Positions 16,752 through 26,561 of a stretch of 64,000 nt of DNA are shown in pieces. The stretch's first letter is position 1. Each line of letters begins with the position of its first letter. Position numbers and translations under genes: made by a program. The notes under the pieces were generated by a model. It made no database searches. It worked only from the letters and a program-made list of their open reading frames with translations, and was not told where the DNA came from. Source of the DNA: Parafrankia sp. EUN1f (GTDB lineage: Bacteria > Actinomycetota > Actinomycetes > Frankiales > Frankiaceae); contig NZ_ADGX01000018.1 in NCBI RefSeq assembly GCF_000177675.1, positions 26,427 to 90,426 on the forward strand. The letters are read 5' to 3'.

Positions 16752-17948
16752 CTAGCGGCTGACCGCGAGAGGGAGGGATTCCCAGCCGCGCATGGTCGAG
16801 GTGGAGGACAACGCGGTGTTGTCCCAGTCGACGTCCCATGCCGGGAACCGGTTGAGGAGCTCGTCGAGGGCGATGCGGCCCTCGAGCCTCGCCAGGGCGG
16901 CGCCCAGGCAGTAGTGGGTACCGAGCCCGAAGGTGATGTGCTGGTCGATCCGGCGGCGGATGTCGTAGCTTTCGCCGTCGCTCCACCGCCGCTCGTCGCG
17001 GTTGGCGGAGGCGACGAGCAGCATCATCGCGCTGCCCGCCGGGACGGTCTGGCCGTGCAGCTCGACGTCCCGTGTGACATAGCGGGCGATGGCGTGCCCG
17101 GTGGGCTCGAAGCGCAGCGTCTCCTCGATGGTGTTCGGGATCAGGTCCCGGTTCGCGACGAGGTCGGCGCGGTGGGCGGGGTGGCGGTCGAGCAGGGCGA
17201 CCAGCCAGCCGATCAGGCGGGCGGTGGTCTCGTTCCCGGCCCCGGCCAGGACGGTGACGTAGGTCAGGATCTCCTCGCGGGTGAGCGTACGGGTGACGCC
17301 CTTCTCGTCGACGAACTCGGCGCGCAGGAGCTCTGTCATCAGGTCGTCGGAGGGATGCTCGGCCCGCCAGTCGATGTAGTCGGCGAAGATGTCGGTGTCC
17401 ATGAGCGCGCCGGCCGACACCTTCATCTGATGGCCGGGCTCGGTGCGCAGCTTGGCGTCGGCGCGCTCGCGGACGGTCAGCTGGTCGGATTCGGGGATGC
17501 CGAGCAGCATGCCGATGACCCGCATGGGCACCTCGTTGGCGAACTCGGTCATCAGGTCGAACCGGTCGGCTCCGTCGAGCCGGTCGAGGCAGCGGACGCA
17601 GTACTCCCGGATCTCGGGCTCCAGCGCGAGCACTCGGCGCGGCGTGAACACCCGCGCGAGCAGCCGCCGGTAGATGTCGTGGATGGGCGGGTCCTCCATG
17701 AGTAACGTGCCCGGCGGGATCTCGATGTCGGCCTTGATGACCTCGAGGATCGGCCCTTTGGCGGAGGAGTAGGTGGCCCAGTCGACCAGCCCGCCGTTGA
17801 CGTCGTCCCAGCGGCTGAGGACCCAGAAGTCGTGGCGGTCGTTGTACCAGAGCGGGGCCTCGGCCCGCAGCCGCCGGTAGACCGGGTACGGGTCGCGCGC
17901 GATCTCACGGTCGAACGGATCCCAGTACACCGGGCTCGAGTCGCTCAC
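16752..17948 (-). CDS. Cytochrome P450
   Basis: A soluble bacterial P450 of 398 residues. The I-helix oxygen-activation motif is AGAGNETTARL, the K-helix ExxR motif is in EETLRFEP, and the heme-binding loop is FGLGTHYCLG with Cys347 as ligand. GTG 17948 is preferred because AGGAGGTG lies 5-6 nt upstream; the ATG at 17966 would put that ribosome site inside the coding region. It will need a ferredoxin and reductase, neither of which is adjacent. The neighbourhood suggests hydroxylation of the compound degraded by the cluster. Upstream at 17986-18007 is a perfect inverted repeat. Confidence 0.9.
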   Translation of the reverse strand: MSDSSPVYWDPFDREIARDPYPVYRRLRAEAPLWYNDRHDFWVLSRWDDVNGGLVDWATYSSAKGPILEVIKADIEIPPGTLLMEDPPIHDIYRRLLARVFTPRRVLALEPEIREYCVRCLDRLDGADRFDLMTEFANEVPMRVIGMLLGIPESDQLTVRERADAKLRTEPGHQMKVSAGALMDTDIFADYIDWRAEHPSDDLMTELLRAEFVDEKGVTRTLTREEILTYVTVLAGAGNETTARLIGWLVALLDRHPAHRADLVANRDLIPNTIEETLRFEPTGHAIARYVTRDVELHGQTVPAGSAMMLLVASANRDERRWSDGESYDIRRRIDQHITFGLGTHYCLGAALARLEGRIALDELLNRFPAWDVDWDNTALSSTSTMRGWESLPLAVSR

Positions 17949-17985
17949 TCGGACACCTCCTGACATGGCCGCATTTCGCGGTCGA

Positions 17986-18007
17986 AGTTTGAACAGTGAT
18001 TCAAACT
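17986..18007. promoter_or_regulatory. Perfect inverted repeat, likely regulator operator
   Basis: AGTTTGAA and TTCAAACT are exact complements separated by six bases, then CTAG follows. It sits 38 nt upstream of the P450 start, where a TetR-type operator would block transcription. The sequence differs from the ATCTAGAT motif family. Confidence 0.6.
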
Positions 18008-18260
18008 AGCGGTGAGGCTACTGTCAACATCGATTGGCGGCCGGCCGACCCTGACCGGCGGCGGGCCGACCCCGGGCGGCGGCAGGCTCGCGGCCCCGAG
18101 CGGCGAGTCGGCGATTAATAGTTTTGGTGCACCTGACGCCCGAAAATCCGTTTCGCGTGCTGTTGTCCCGCGGCCGACTATCTTGCCGCCGCGCGTATTA
18201 GACGCGCCCCTGCGGGAAAACGAACATCAGTGACCGGACTAATCAGGAGAAGGGGATCGC

Positions 18261-19304
18261 ATGCCTGCGCTCACCGAATTCGACCGCTGGCCGGGCCGTA
18301 CCGTCGTCGGCCGCGACGGGGAGAAGATCGGGACGATCTCGACTCTCTACGTCGAGCCCTCCAACACCGAGCGCCCCGCCTACGCCGCCGTGCACACCGG
18401 GCTGTTCGGGACGAAGACGACGGTCGTGCCGCTGGACAAGGCCTCCGTCCAGGGGGACAAGCTCGCCGTGCCACTGACCAGGGAGCAGGTGAAGGACGCG
18501 CCGAGGATCGATTCCGGCGAGGACATCTCGCCACGCAAGCAGGAGGAGATCAACGCCTACTACGGCTTCGGCACCGGCAGGACAGTCCGGGGTTCCGCGG
18601 CCGGTTCAGCTGCCGGTACGGCGGCGGGCGCCACGGGAGGGACCCTCGGGACCGGTGAGCGGGCCGACCAGCGAACCACCCTGGAGGCGGACGAGCGGGC
18701 GGCCAGCCAGCGGACCATGGAGGCAGGCGAGCGATCGGCCGGGCAGCGCGCCATGGAGAAGGAGCAGAGGGCCTCCCGGCAGGGCGCGTCGGCGACGGAC
18801 CAGCGGGCCTCCCGGCAGGGCGCGTCGGCGACGGACCAGCGGGCCGGCTCGGCCCGGGGCGCAGCGCCGGACGAGCGGGAACGCGGCGTACCGGTCCGTG
18901 GTGCCGAAGGCGAGATGACCCGTTCGGAGGAACGCCTCCGGATCAGCACCGAGACCGTCGAGACCGGCCGGGCCCGGCTGCACAAATACGTGGTGACCGA
19001 GAATGTCCGCAAGTCCGTTCCGTTCAGCCACGAGGAGGTGCGGCTCGAACGCGAGACCATCACCGATGCCGACCGGGCCGCGATACGCACCAGGCCCGAG
19101 CTGACCGAACAGGATCAGGAGGTGACGCTGCACGCGGAGCGGCCCGTGATCCAGAAGGAGACCGTGCCTGTCGAACGTGTGCGGCTGACCACCGAGCGGG
19201 TAACCGAGGAGCGGCAGATCGAGGAGCAGCTCCGCCACGAGGAAATCAACATGGACGTCGACGAAAGCCAGGGGCGCGGCGAACAGCGGCCCCGCCGGCC
19301 CTGA
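18261..19304 (+). CDS. PRC-barrel and DUF2382 domain stress-type protein
   Basis: A 347-residue hydrophilic protein. Residues ~1-100 form a PRC-barrel (WPGRTVVGRDGEKIGTI and VPLDKASVQGDKL segments), residues ~110-210 are a low-complexity linker and residues ~225-340 are a DUF2382 domain (RSEERLRIS, RLHKYVVTENV, EEVRLERE, LHAERPVI). Such proteins are abundant in soil actinobacteria and linked to stress, but the biochemical role is unknown. The linker holds repeated DQRASRQGASAT and related (A/R)xxxERxA segments from a direct DNA repeat near 18770-18845. Start ATG 18261. It is unrelated in function to the catabolic neighbours. Confidence 0.85.
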   Translation: MPALTEFDRWPGRTVVGRDGEKIGTISTLYVEPSNTERPAYAAVHTGLFGTKTTVVPLDKASVQGDKLAVPLTREQVKDAPRIDSGEDISPRKQEEINAYYGFGTGRTVRGSAAGSAAGTAAGATGGTLGTGERADQRTTLEADERAASQRTMEAGERSAGQRAMEKEQRASRQGASATDQRASRQGASATDQRAGSARGAAPDERERGVPVRGAEGEMTRSEERLRISTETVETGRARLHKYVVTENVRKSVPFSHEEVRLERETITDADRAAIRTRPELTEQDQEVTLHAERPVIQKETVPVERVRLTTERVTEERQIEEQLRHEEINMDVDESQGRGEQRPRRP

Positions 19305-19434
19305 AACCCACGCCGGTCGCGGTAGCGGGCGCGCCTCACCTGTGTCGGATACTCGTCCGCTACCCGGGCCGGGCCCGCACCTGCGCAGTGGGGCGGAGCC
19401 GGTGCCGGGAACCGGCGCGACCCTGGCCAGGTGC

Positions 19435-19472
19435 AATAGCTCTAGACATTTTACGGTCGTGCGGCCTAGGCT
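19435..19472 (+). promoter_or_regulatory. Regulatory motif plus -10-like hexamer
   Basis: AATAGCTCTAGACATTTTAC (19435-19454) followed by TAGGCT (19467-19472), 85 nt before the amidohydrolase start. The TCTAGA core fits the family consensus. Confidence 0.6.
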
Positions 19473-19556
19473 GCTCGCGTTACGCGTCATTTCGATCGCG
19501 GGTGCGGGGCCGTGCGCGGCCTTTGCGGCGCGCTCGTCGAGCTTGGGGAGGGTGCT

Positions 19557-20837
19557 GTGAAGGCAGACGACATGATCCTGGTGAGCGTCGACGACCACCT
19601 CGTCGAGCCTCCGGACGTGTTCGAGGGGCGTTTGCCGGCGAGGTTCGCGGACCTGGCGCCGAAGGTCGTGCGTACACCTGAGGGCAGTGATGTGTGGACG
19701 TTCAACGGCTCGGTGATCCCGAACATCGGGCTGAACGCGGTGGCGGGGCGGCCGAAGGCGGAGTACGGCATCGAGCCGACCGCGTTCGAGGAGATGCGGC
19801 CTGGTTGTTACGACGTGCACGAGCGGGTCAAGGACATGAACGCCGGTGGTGTGCTGGGTTCGATGTGCTTCCCGTCGTTCCCGGGGTTCAGCGGCCGGCT
19901 TTTTGCCGCGGCGGCGGACAAGGATCTGGCGTTGGCGGTGCTGCGGGCGTACAACGACTGGCACATCGACGAATGGTGCGGTGCGTATCCAAACCGGTTC
20001 ATCCCGATGGCGTTGCCGATCCTGTGGGATGCGGAGCTGTGTGCCGAGGAGGTGCGGAGGGTGGCGGCGAAGGGCTGCCACTCGCTGACGTTCACGGAGA
20101 ACCCGGCGACGTTGGGCTACCCGAGTTTTCACAACACCTACTGGGATCCGCTGTGGCGGGCGGTGTCGGAGACGGGCACGGTGCTGTCGATCCACCTGGG
20201 CTCGTCCGGGAAGCTTTCGGTGACGGCGCCGGACGCCCCGGTCGACGTCATGATCACGCTGCAGCCGATGAACATCTGCCAGGCGGCGGCGGACCTGCTG
20301 TGGTCGCGGGTCATCAAGGAGTTCCCGGATGTGCGGATCGCGTTGTCGGAGGGTGGCACGGGCTGGATTCCGTATTTCCTGGACCGTGTTGACCGCACCT
20401 ATGACATGCATCATCTGTGGACGGGTCAGGACTTCGGCGGGAAGATGCCGAGCGAGGTGTTCCGGGAGCGCTTCCTGACCTGTTTCATCGCGGATCCGGT
20501 CGGGGTCAGGCTGCGGCATGACATCGGCATCGACAACATCTCGTGGGAGTGTGACTACCCGCATTCGGACTCGTCCTGGCCGTCGGCGGCAGAGGAACTG
20601 GAGCGGGTCACCGCGGGCGTCCCCGACGACGAGATCAACAAGATCACTTTCGAGAACGCGTGCCGCTGGTACTCGTTCGACCCCTTCGCTCACCAGCCGC
20701 GGGCGCAGAGCACGGTGGGTGCGCTGCGTGCGCTGGCCGCAGGCCATGACGTGTCCGAGCGGAGCTTCGACCAGGGCCGGTTCGAGCGTCAGATCGGCGT
20801 GCACGCGGCCGACATCGCGAAGAAGGCGTCCGCCTGA
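19557..20837 (+). CDS. Amidohydrolase family protein (ACMSD/Amidohydro_2 type)
   Basis: A 426-residue TIM-barrel hydrolase/decarboxylase. The N-terminal metal motif is VDDHLVEP, so the usual first His is Asp (D-x-H). Later ligands are in SIHLGSSG, ALSEGGTGW and SWECDYPHSDSSWP. The family catalyses non-oxidative decarboxylation or C-C/C-N hydrolysis of aromatic or cyclic acids. GTG 19557 follows GGGGAGG. Codons ending in T or in -TTG are more common here than in neighbours, giving a visibly lower GC3. It is transcribed alone, from the motif at 19435. Confidence 0.85.
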   Translation: MKADDMILVSVDDHLVEPPDVFEGRLPARFADLAPKVVRTPEGSDVWTFNGSVIPNIGLNAVAGRPKAEYGIEPTAFEEMRPGCYDVHERVKDMNAGGVLGSMCFPSFPGFSGRLFAAAADKDLALAVLRAYNDWHIDEWCGAYPNRFIPMALPILWDAELCAEEVRRVAAKGCHSLTFTENPATLGYPSFHNTYWDPLWRAVSETGTVLSIHLGSSGKLSVTAPDAPVDVMITLQPMNICQAAADLLWSRVIKEFPDVRIALSEGGTGWIPYFLDRVDRTYDMHHLWTGQDFGGKMPSEVFRERFLTCFIADPVGVRLRHDIGIDNISWECDYPHSDSSWPSAAEELERVTAGVPDDEINKITFENACRWYSFDPFAHQPRAQSTVGALRALAAGHDVSERSFDQGRFERQIGVHAADIAKKASA

Positions 20838-20975
20838 TCCGCCACGAGCCGGGCTGCCGCGGGGGAGATCCCATGAGGACCAACCAGCTCGACGGCTCGA
20901 CCGCGGTATCTGACCAAAGCACCTGACCGCAGTGCCTGGGCGGTGTGGCGACCGGGCCGGCACCAGCGTGCCAGC

Positions 20976-21051
20976 CGGTTCGCCGCACACCGGTTCGCCG
21001 CACACCGGTTCGCCGCACACCGGTTCGCCGCACACCGGTTCGCCGCACACC
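20976..21051. repeat. Tandem repeat, five copies of a 15-bp unit
   Basis: Five near-perfect head-to-tail copies of CGGTTCGCCGCACAC between two convergent amidohydrolase genes. There are no spacers, so it is not a CRISPR array. The remainder of 20838-21121 shows no gene. Confidence 0.85.
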
Positions 21052-21121
21052 ACGGTCAGCGGGCGCTCCCGTCGGGACGCACGCTGACCGGTGGGCGGAG
21101 CTGGGCCGGAACGGAAGCCCG

Positions 21122-22381
21122 CTACCCCGCGAACGTTGCCGGCGACGCGGCGGATGGCGTGTGACTGGTGGCCTGGACGGTGGCGGGTGCCGGACGTCCG
21201 AGCCCGAGCAGGTCGAACATGTTGGTGGACATGATCTTCTCGATCTCGGCCGGGGTCCGGTCGCCGAGCTCGTCTGCGAACGACAGGGGTTCGGCGAGGC
21301 CTTCGGGGTGGGGGTAGTCGGAGCCGAAGCAGACCCGGTCGGCACCCATGAGGCTGATGAGGCCGTCGAGGGAGTCCTCCCAGAACGGATTGATCCAGAT
21401 GTTGCGCCGCAGGACCTCGATGGGGTGCGTGGGGAACTCCCGGGGCATCTTCTTCCAGGCGAGCTCGAGGTTCCTGGCCAGCAGGCCCACCCAGCTTCCG
21501 CCGTTCTCGACGCTGATGAGGCGAACGCCGGGGAAGCGGTCGAGCATGCCATGGCAGATGGCGGAGGCGAGGGTGTCCTGGATGGTACGGCCGCCGTCGG
21601 CGACGTAGGCGAAGGTCTTCGGCTTGAAGGCGACGTACTCGCCGGTGTTGCCTTCCCAGGTGTTGAGGTAGTCCTGGTAGCCGCTGTCGGAGGCGTGCAG
21701 GGCGACCAGCACGCCGGCTTCCTGGACACGGGCCCAGAAGGGGTCGAACTCCGGCAGGAACGGGGAGCGCAGGCCGCGCAGGCCGGCGACCGGTGCCGGA
21801 CGGACCAGGATCGCGCGGGCGCCGCGTTCCAGGACACGTTCGAGTTCGGCGATGCCACCCTCGACGTCGCAGGGGGAGATGATCGGGGTGGTGATGATCC
21901 GGTCGGCGTAGCTGTACGTCCAGTCGTCGTACAGCCAGTCGTTGAAGGCCCGGATCGCGATCTGGGTGAGCGCCGGGTCGTCGCGCAGCCGTTCCTCGAT
22001 GAGGCTGGCCAACGTCGGGAACAGCAGGCAGGCCGCGACGCCCTGCTCATCGAGCAGGGCGAGGCGCGCCGCCGGTTCGCGGAACGCGGGGAGCGGCCGG
22101 ATGGGCTTGCCGCTGAGCTCCCGCAGGGACCTGCCCTCGGGGTTGTTGCCCGAATAGAACGCCATGTGGGCGCCGGGCGCGGCGACGACCTCGAAGGTCG
22201 GGTTGGGAATGAACTCGGTGAGGGTGTTGCGCACGACCAGCTTCTTGCGGCCGCCGAGCTCGACGAAGCGGAACAGGTCCTTGTGTCGCGCCGGTAGGTG
22301 CCGGGTGAAGGCGTCCTCCGTCTCGTACAGGTGGTGATCCGCGTCGAAGACCGGAAAGCCGAGATCCTTGCTGGTGGTCAT
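21122..22381 (-). CDS. Amidohydrolase family protein (ACMSD/Amidohydro_2 type)
   Basis: A 419-residue TIM-barrel protein closely similar to the product of 39137-40318: both open with (F/P)DAD(H/N)HxYET.DAFTRHL and share RFIPNPTF-like and LLFPTL segments. The metal motif reads DADHH, Asp replacing the first His. Further ligand segments are VALHASDSG, SVENGGSWV and FGSDYPHPEG. ATG 22381 gives the conserved N-terminus; ATG 22390 is nearly as good. A hydrolytic or decarboxylating step on an acidic intermediate is likely; the substrate is unknown. It is divergent from the LLM gene at 22743 with a shared regulatory island between them. Confidence 0.85.
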   Translation of the reverse strand: MTTSKDLGFPVFDADHHLYETEDAFTRHLPARHKDLFRFVELGGRKKLVVRNTLTEFIPNPTFEVVAAPGAHMAFYSGNNPEGRSLRELSGKPIRPLPAFREPAARLALLDEQGVAACLLFPTLASLIEERLRDDPALTQIAIRAFNDWLYDDWTYSYADRIITTPIISPCDVEGGIAELERVLERGARAILVRPAPVAGLRGLRSPFLPEFDPFWARVQEAGVLVALHASDSGYQDYLNTWEGNTGEYVAFKPKTFAYVADGGRTIQDTLASAICHGMLDRFPGVRLISVENGGSWVGLLARNLELAWKKMPREFPTHPIEVLRRNIWINPFWEDSLDGLISLMGADRVCFGSDYPHPEGLAEPLSFADELGDRTPAEIEKIMSTNMFDLLGLGRPAPATVQATSHTPSAASPATFAG

Positions 22382-22669
22382 CCTGGACATCCTGGGTGCG
22401 TAGGGGAAAGTGGCGCTTTCGAAAAATGAAATCATCACTTCGCCGCCCGCGCTGCTCCTCCGATCGCAGTCGGGCGGATCTGGCGGCGCTCACACGTGCG
22501 AGATGCCGCGAGATGCGTCGTGGACCGGCCGACGTGGATCCGTCGGTCGCGGGCGGGAGGTCGCGGGAGGTCGGGAGCGCCCCTCCTGCTCCGACCGCGC
22601 TCACCGGCCGGAGGGGCGCGGGTCTTGCCCGCGGTGCCCTCTTCGGGTTATACCCCAGGGGACGTGAAG

Positions 22670-22685
22670 ACATCTAGATGTATTG
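22670..22685. promoter_or_regulatory. Best copy of the shared regulatory motif
   Basis: ACATCTAGATGTATTG contains the perfect palindrome ACATCTAGATGT. It lies between divergent start codons (22381 minus, 22743 plus). On the minus strand TATAAC (about 22648) would be a -10 about 17 nt beyond the motif edge. Confidence 0.7.
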
Positions 22686-22742
22686 AGGCTCTCCGGCTTG
22701 CTGGCTTCGGCACGAGCCGGGCCGCCGTGAGGGAGACCGCCC

Positions 22743-23828
22743 ATGACGACCGACCAGCTCACGGAACTTGGCTTCTACACCCTGCCCGGGCATTCCGGCA
22801 CGCCTCGTGACCTGGTCATGGAGGTCCTGGCCGGCGAGCGGCTGGGTCTTGGTGCCACGTTCGTCTCCGAGCGGTTCTCGACGAAGGACGCGGCGGTGCT
22901 GTCGGGCGCGGCCGGCGCCCTCACCGAGACGCTCGGGATCGCGACGGCGGCGACCAACCACCACACCCGCCATCCGCTGGTCACCGCGACCTTCGCGACG
23001 ACCATGCACCGCCTCACCGGAGGGAGGTTCGCTCTCGGGCTGGGGCGGGGCTTCGACCGGTTCTGGTCCGCGGTCGGGCTCAGCCCGGTGACCAGCGCCC
23101 AGATCGAGGACTTCGCCGGGCTCATGCGCCGGCTGTGGCGAGGGGAGATGATCCTCGGCCACGACGGCCCGACGGGGAAGTACCCGTACCTGCAGCAGGA
23201 CCCGGACTTCGACGAGGACATCCCGCTCATGCTCGCCGCGCTCGGCCCGCGCAGCCTCGAGCTCGCCGGGCGCTGCCTGGACGGCGTCGTCCTGCACACC
23301 TTCTTCTCGGACGTCGCGCTGACGGAGTCCGTGGAGGCGGTGCGCCGTGGTGCGAAGGCGGCGGGCCGGGACCCGGACAGCGTCCGGATCTGGTCGGTGC
23401 TGGCCGTCATCGGTGATCACATCCCACCGGACCAGATGCTGCGGCGCACCGTCGGGCGGCTGGCCACCTACCTGCTGGGCTACGGCGACATCCTGGTGCG
23501 GGTCAACGACTGGGACCCGGCGGTGCTCGCCCGGTTCCGGGCCGACGAGTTCGTCCAGGGGTTCCAGGGTGCGTTCGACGCGAAGGCCGACGAGCGGCAG
23601 CTGGAGCATCTCGCCACGCTGATTCCGGCGGAATGGCTGGCGGCGAGCGCGACGGGGACCGCCGAGCAGTGCGCTGCGGCCGTGGCCCGCCAGTTCGAGC
23701 TGGGGGCCACCGGCGTGATCCTGCATGGAGTCTCGCCGGACGAGGTCGCTCCGGTGGTCGAGGCCTATCGCGGGATCCGGCCGTCGTCGGTGCGCGGCCT
23801 GCCCGCGAACCCGGGCCGGCTGTCCTGA
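22743..23828 (+). CDS. LLM-class F420-dependent oxidoreductase (TIGR03857-like)
   Basis: A 361-residue luciferase-like TIM barrel. Residues ~30-110 carry FVSERFSTKD, ATNHHTRHPL and LTGGRFALGLGRGF, and the ALGPRSLELAG segment follows, a pattern of mycobacterial F420 enzymes rather than FMN monooxygenases. ATG 22743 follows GAGGGAG. Such enzymes use F420 to oxidize or reduce alcohols, ketones or unsaturated acyl groups; the specific reaction is unknown. It is divergent from an amidohydrolase gene and under the motif at 22670. Confidence 0.85.
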   Translation: MTTDQLTELGFYTLPGHSGTPRDLVMEVLAGERLGLGATFVSERFSTKDAAVLSGAAGALTETLGIATAATNHHTRHPLVTATFATTMHRLTGGRFALGLGRGFDRFWSAVGLSPVTSAQIEDFAGLMRRLWRGEMILGHDGPTGKYPYLQQDPDFDEDIPLMLAALGPRSLELAGRCLDGVVLHTFFSDVALTESVEAVRRGAKAAGRDPDSVRIWSVLAVIGDHIPPDQMLRRTVGRLATYLLGYGDILVRVNDWDPAVLARFRADEFVQGFQGAFDAKADERQLEHLATLIPAEWLAASATGTAEQCAAAVARQFELGATGVILHGVSPDEVAPVVEAYRGIRPSSVRGLPANPGRLS

Positions 23829-24197
23829 CAGGCCGGCGATGCCGTACTTCCGCCAGCATGATCCCGAGTGGGCGCACGCTGCACCGCATGCACTTCACGC
23901 GGAGGGGTCGCAGGTGGACCCGGATGGTGCGGCCTCAGCGTGGTCCAGCCTCCTTTCGGTACGTGACTCGGTACGCGACTCGGTACGCGACGCGTCGGAG
24001 CACCGGGGCCCGGTGCCTGGGGTCGGACGGGGTAGCGCGGGACACACACCCCGAACGTGCGGAGCGGCCGAGATGTCGGACCCGACCACGGGGAAAGAAT
24101 CGGCGGTTTTCCCGGGCCCGTCCACAGTGGAACTACGTAGACGGACTACGGAGATGTCTGACTTGACGTCCGGTTCCGCGCCCAGAAAAGGTTGGTC
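23829..24197. other. Intergenic region without recognisable gene
   Basis: This 369-bp gap contains three tandem copies of TCGGTACG(T/C)GAC-like sequence near 23955-23990 and two GAGATGTC(G/T)GAC boxes (24070 and 24150). It probably includes the promoter of the LuxR-type regulator. No coding or RNA signature was seen. Confidence 0.4.
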
Positions 24198-26561
24198 ATG
24201 ACCGCGTCCGTGCCCGGGTCACCGCAGCTGCCCGGTGCCGACCTGCCCACGGAAGTGACCAGCTTCGTCGGCCGGCGGCAGGAGCGCGCCGACCTACGGC
24301 AGCGGCTCGGGCGGTTTCGGCTGGTGACGCTCGTGGGCGTGGGCGGTGTGGGCAAGACGCGGCTGGCCCTGCGTACCGCGGCGGAGGTCCGCGGTGAGTT
24401 TCCCGACGGGGTGTGGTTCGTCGAACTGGCGCAGCTGCGTGACCCAGACCTGCTCGCGTATCAGCTCGCGGCGACGCTCGGCTGCTCGGCGCCGGCGGAT
24501 CGGACCGTTCTGAGCACGCTGTCGCGGCACCTGAACGAGAGGCGGTTGCTGCTCGTTCTCGACAACTGCGAGCACCTGGCGGACGCCTGCGCAGACCTGG
24601 TCGACAGGCTGCTGCGGGCGTGCCCGCGGCTGCGTGTTCTCGTGACGAGCCGAGAATCGCTGCGTGTCGAGGGCGAGTGCACGTACCTGGTCACGCCGTT
24701 CTCAATGCCTGAGCGGCCCAGCCTCGAGGATCGCGGTGAGTCCGGCGGCGACGCCGCCACGCTCTTCCTGGAGCGGGCTCGCGCGGTGTGGTCAGGCATC
24801 GATCTCACCCAGGACGACCGCGACGCGATCGGGGACATCTGCCGTCTGGTCGACGGGATCCCGCTCGCGATCGAGCTGGCGGCCGTCAGGCTGCGGGCGC
24901 TGTCGCCAGCCGAGATCCTGCGGCTGCTCCACGAAGGCAGCGAGGTCCTGCGGCACGACGGTCGCCGGATGCCGGAGCGGCGGCGCACCCTGCGGGGCTG
25001 CATCGACTGGAGCTTCGACCTCTGCACCAGTGCCGAACAGCGCCTGTGGGCGCGGCTGTCGGTGTTCGCCGGCGGCTTCGAACTCGATGCCGTGGAGGGG
25101 ATCTGCCAGGGCCCGGGGCTGCCTGAGCCGGTGGTCGACCTGATCCTGTCGCTGGTGGACAAGTCCATCCTGATGCCCGAGCCGGGCTCCGGGAACGCGC
25201 GTTTCCGGCTCCTGGAGATGCTGCGCCAGTACGGCTACGAGAAGCTGCGGGAAAGCGGCGAGGAAACCGCGATGCGCCGGGCTCACCGCGACTGGTTCCT
25301 CGATCTCGCGACGCGGGCGGAGGGCGGGCTGCTCGGCACCGACCGGCGGCAGTGGCTGCACCGCCTGCGCCGTGACCACGCCAACCTCCAGCGGGCGATG
25401 GCCTACAGCGCCGAGGCGCACGACCACGCGCAGGGGCGCACCATGGCGCGGTCGCTGCAGCACTACTGGGTGGCCGACGGGCGGTTCGACGAGGGCCGGA
25501 CCTGGCTCGCGCGGTTCCTGCGCGCCGACGACGGAACCGTGCTGGATCGCCTCCAGACCGTGCATGCCGCAGGCTGGCTGGCGACCTTACAGGGCGACGC
25601 CGTCGCGTCGGCGGCGATCCTGCGCCAGGGAGCACAGCTGGCCGCCAGCAGCGATGACGCCTCGGCCGCCGCTCTGATCACCCAGCTGGACGGAATGGAC
25701 GCGCTCTACACCGGGCAGCCGGTGGCGACCGAGCACCTCGAACTCGCACTGGAGCGGTTTCGCCAGGTCGGTGACGTCGACCGCCAGTTGGAGACCCTCG
25801 CCCTGCTCACCGTGGCCGCGGCGCTCAGCCCCGCCCCCGTGGAGGCCGGGCGTTACCACGCGGAGTGTGGCGCGCTGGCCAGGTCCCGTCGCGAGCCGGC
25901 ACTGCGTCTGTACACGGCCTGGCCCTATGCGCTCGCGGTCTGGCGCTCCGGTGACGTGGAAGCCGCGCTGTCGAGCGCCCGGGACGCGCTGTCCTTCTCG
26001 GCCAGCCGCTCGGACCAGCTGAGCCTCGCGCTGTGCCTGGAGACCATCGCCTGGATCGAGGCAGGCCGCGGCCGGCACGTGACCGCCGCCGTCCTGCTCG
26101 GCGCGGCGGATCGACTGTGGTCGCGGATGGGGACGTCCACCGCGGCCTTCCCCGGCCTGTTCCGCTTTCGTCGTGATTGTGAGACGGACTCCCGCCGGTT
26201 GCTCGGTGATGGCCCGTTCGAGGCCGCGCGGGTTCGCGGTGCCGAGCTGACGCTGGAGGAGGCCTGTTCTCGCGGCCGCGGCCAGCATGAGGAAGGCGTC
26301 CCGCCTGGTGTCGCGAGCGGGATCGCCGACAGGGGCCCACTGTCGGCCGCGGGGCTGACCCGCCGCGAACGGGAGGTCGCCGGCCTGTTGGCCCTGGGGC
26401 GGACCAACAGGGAGATCGCGATGGAGCTGATGATCGCTCCGCGGACCGCGGAGTCACATGTCCACCAGGTCCTCAGCAAGCTCGGCTTCCACTCCCGCGC
26501 GAAGGTCACTGTGTGGTTGGCCGACCAGCTTCGTGGCGCCCCCGAGGCGACGGCCAGCTGA
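24198..26561 (+). CDS. Large ATP-binding LuxR-family transcriptional regulator
   Basis: A 787-residue STAND-type regulator. The P-loop GVGGVGKTR lies at residues 47-55, with LLVLDNCEHLAD as Walker B and VTSRESLRVEGE as sensor segment. A middle helical/TPR-like part (about residues 370-650) follows, then a C-terminal LuxR helix-turn-helix (LTRREREVAGLLALGRTNREIA through SHVHQVLSKLGF, about 715-775). ATG 24198 follows AAAAGG. Such proteins couple nucleotide state and an effector to promoter activation. The only clear downstream gene is the secreted CrtC/AttH-like protein, about 550 nt on, so the target set is open. Confidence 0.9.
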   Translation: MTASVPGSPQLPGADLPTEVTSFVGRRQERADLRQRLGRFRLVTLVGVGGVGKTRLALRTAAEVRGEFPDGVWFVELAQLRDPDLLAYQLAATLGCSAPADRTVLSTLSRHLNERRLLLVLDNCEHLADACADLVDRLLRACPRLRVLVTSRESLRVEGECTYLVTPFSMPERPSLEDRGESGGDAATLFLERARAVWSGIDLTQDDRDAIGDICRLVDGIPLAIELAAVRLRALSPAEILRLLHEGSEVLRHDGRRMPERRRTLRGCIDWSFDLCTSAEQRLWARLSVFAGGFELDAVEGICQGPGLPEPVVDLILSLVDKSILMPEPGSGNARFRLLEMLRQYGYEKLRESGEETAMRRAHRDWFLDLATRAEGGLLGTDRRQWLHRLRRDHANLQRAMAYSAEAHDHAQGRTMARSLQHYWVADGRFDEGRTWLARFLRADDGTVLDRLQTVHAAGWLATLQGDAVASAAILRQGAQLAASSDDASAAALITQLDGMDALYTGQPVATEHLELALERFRQVGDVDRQLETLALLTVAAALSPAPVEAGRYHAECGALARSRREPALRLYTAWPYALAVWRSGDVEAALSSARDALSFSASRSDQLSLALCLETIAWIEAGRGRHVTAAVLLGAADRLWSRMGTSTAAFPGLFRFRRDCETDSRRLLGDGPFEAARVRGAELTLEEACSRGRGQHEEGVPPGVASGIADRGPLSAAGLTRREREVAGLLALGRTNREIAMELMIAPRTAESHVHQVLSKLGFHSRAKVTVWLADQLRGAPEATAS

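Noticed and set aside
18606..21053. An 815-codon minus-strand frame over the PRC/DUF2382 and amidohydrolase genes
   Set aside because: It is a shadow of well-supported plus-strand genes, and the repeat at 20976 inflates it.
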